Source of the DNA: Variovorax paradoxus
GTDB lineage: Bacteria > Pseudomonadota > Gammaproteobacteria > Burkholderiales > Burkholderiaceae_C
Direction of reading: 5' to 3'
NCBI RefSeq assembly: GCF_000834655.1
Contig: NZ_JXQQ01000008.1
Location: forward strand, 287,263 to 351,262
DNA length: 64,000 nt
How positions within the stretch are numbered: position 1 is the stretch's first letter; each line of letters opens with the position of its first letter. Shown one piece after another: positions 62,994 through 64,000 of this stretch. The position numbers and the translations under genes were made by a program. The notes beneath the pieces are model-generated. The model made no database searches. It saw only the letters and a program-made list of their open reading frames with translations, and was not told where the DNA came from.

Positions 62994-63900
62994 CGCCGAA
63001 CAGGCCTTGGGGCCGAACCAGCAGGAAGACCAGCGCCAACACATAGGCGAACCAGATCTCGATGCCGCCACCGAGCATGGGGCCGAGATAGATTTCAGAC
63101 AGCTTCTCGCCTACGCCGATCAGGAGGCCGCCGATGATGGCGCCCGGAATCGAGGTGAGCCCGCCGAGGATCACTACCGGCAACGCCTTCAGCGCCACCA
63201 GCGACAGCGAGAACTGCACGCCCAGCTTCGAGCCCCAGATGATCCCGGCCACCAGCGCCGAGAAACCGGCCACCGACCACACGATCACCCAGATGCGCTG
63301 CAGCGGAATGCCGATGGACTGCGCGGCCTGGTGGTCGTCGGCCACTGCGCGAAGCGCGCGGCCGGTCGCGGTCTTCTGGAAGAAGATGGCCAGCACCACC
63401 ACGAGCGCGGCCGACACCGCCGCGGCGACCAGGTCTTCCTGGCTCAGCAGCAGGCCGCCCTGGAAGGTGCCCTCGAGCACCATCAGGGGTTCCTTGGGCA
63501 TGCCCACGTCGATCTTGTAGATGTCGTTGCCGAAGATCGTCTGGCCCACACCGTCGAGAAAGTAGGCGATGCCCAGCGTGGCCATGAGAAGCGTGATGCC
63601 TTCCTGGTTCACGAGCTTGCTGAGCGCGAGCCGTTCGATGAGCCAGGCCACCACGATCATCACGGCCATCGCCGCGATGAAGGCCAGGATGTTTGCGAGG
63701 ATGAGGCTCTGGAAGCCGAACCACAGCGGGAACCACTCGGAGAACCGCGCCATCGCCAGCGCCGCGAACAGCACCATCGCGCCCTGCGCGAAGTTGAAGA
63801 CGCCCGAGGCCTTGTAGATCAGCACGAAGCCGATGGCGATCAGCGAATAGAGCATGCCGACCATGAGGCCGCCGAAGAGGGTTTCAAGAAAAAAGCCCAT
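62971..63900 (-). CDS. livH: Branched-chain-type ABC transporter permease
   Basis: This 309-aa inner-membrane permease of the LivH type has FNFAQGAMVLFAALAMARFS near the N-terminus, a central ATLGIAYFLDGVGQTIFG, and the C-terminal VRPQGLFGEKIIDRV. It has about eight membrane segments. It is the first gene of the transporter visible in the window. LivG is probably encoded further right on the same strand. Confidence 0.92.
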   Translation of the reverse strand: MGFFLETLFGGLMVGMLYSLIAIGFVLIYKASGVFNFAQGAMVLFAALAMARFSEWFPLWFGFQSLILANILAFIAAMAVMIVVAWLIERLALSKLVNQEGITLLMATLGIAYFLDGVGQTIFGNDIYKIDVGMPKEPLMVLEGTFQGGLLLSQEDLVAAAVSAALVVVLAIFFQKTATGRALRAVADDHQAAQSIGIPLQRIWVIVWSVAGFSALVAGIIWGSKLGVQFSLSLVALKALPVVILGGLTSIPGAIIGGLLIGVGEKLSEIYLGPMLGGGIEIWFAYVLALVFLLVRPQGLFGEKIIDRV

Positions 63901-63923
63901 GTCAGTGTCTTTCTTGTTTTTCT

Positions 63924-63978
63924 CCCTCCCCTTCCGGGGGAGGGTTGGGGTGGGGGCACGCGGCGCCTGATGAGGCGC
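63924..63978. repeat. Two short GC-rich hairpins upstream of livH
   Basis: CCCTCCCC/GGGGAGGG (63924-63944) and GCGCCT-GATG-AGGCGC (63963-63978) lie in the 100 bp upstream of livH. They look like a REP-type intergenic element. The remaining bases to 64000 show no gene start. Confidence 0.5.
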
Positions 63979-64000
63979 GGTTGTGTTGCGAGGGCTGTCG

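Overview
The window is GC-rich chromosomal DNA from a betaproteobacterium of the order Burkholderiales, most probably a Comamonadaceae member close to Variovorax. The evidence is the spc/alpha ribosomal protein genes, an OxyR with Cys199/Cys208, the many TTT (Bug-type) and TRAP solute receptors, PQQ dehydrogenases, CoA-dependent aromatic degradation genes, and a 3'-flanking repeat that I associate with this group. The assignment comes from reading the proteins, not from a database search.

Layout. 1-1836: the 3' end of a biotin-dependent acyl-CoA carboxylase alpha subunit and a TRAP receptor. 1918-7062: oxyR and dps, ubiA, a MaoC-like protein, proC and a phytase/esterase-like lipoprotein. 7106-16289: a ribosomal block (rplN to rplQ, with secY and rpoA) started by its own sigma-70 promoter and closed by an initiator tRNA and two terminators. 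The S10 half and infA are not here. 16314-18047: an HD-domain protein and a divergent GlxA-like regulator. 18068-25001: a tightly packed leftward six-gene operon for CoA-dependent 2-aminobenzoate (or salicylate) dearomatisation. It encodes the flavin monooxygenase/reductase fusion, MarR, a crotonase-like protein, an acyl-CoA dehydrogenase, a CoA ligase and a Rid-like protein. 25088-26731: cfa and a DUF1840 protein.

26849-32244: a TTT receptor, a LysR/SDR divergent pair, an orphan ThDP-dependent E1 alpha/beta pair and a small secreted protein. 32463-39286: a xylose-type ABC transporter (xylFHG), a ROK repressor with a matching operator, and a membrane PQQ dehydrogenase. 39312-44058: a TTT receptor, a PEP-mutase/isocitrate-lyase-like lyase, and LeuD-like and LeuC-like hydro-lyase subunits with altered substrate loops, with a divergent IclR regulator. 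This looks like a hydratase-plus-lyase route for an unidentified dicarboxylate. 44097-47580: a GAF/PAS/Fis regulator without an AAA+ domain, divergent from a quinohaemoprotein alcohol dehydrogenase whose cytochrome domain is cut off by an in-frame TAA.

47710-54321: a LuxR regulator, a large lipoprotein of unknown function, another TTT receptor, an M48 protease joined to a pilin-like segment, and a DJ-1/PfpI protein. 54331-56701: two divergent citrate-synthase paralogues, one with an N-terminal helix-turn-helix. 56843-63900: a polytopic membrane protein, a PaaK-like CoA ligase and a branched-chain-type ABC transporter (livF, receptor, livM, livH), whose second ATPase probably lies beyond the right edge.

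Mobile or repetitive DNA is limited to small elements: four copies of a roughly 90-bp repeat placed just after the stop codons of leftward genes, a palindromic 210-bp element at 59176-59385, a short tandem repeat at 56711, and a duplicated livH tail at 62879-62993. I found no insertion sequence, prophage or CRISPR array.
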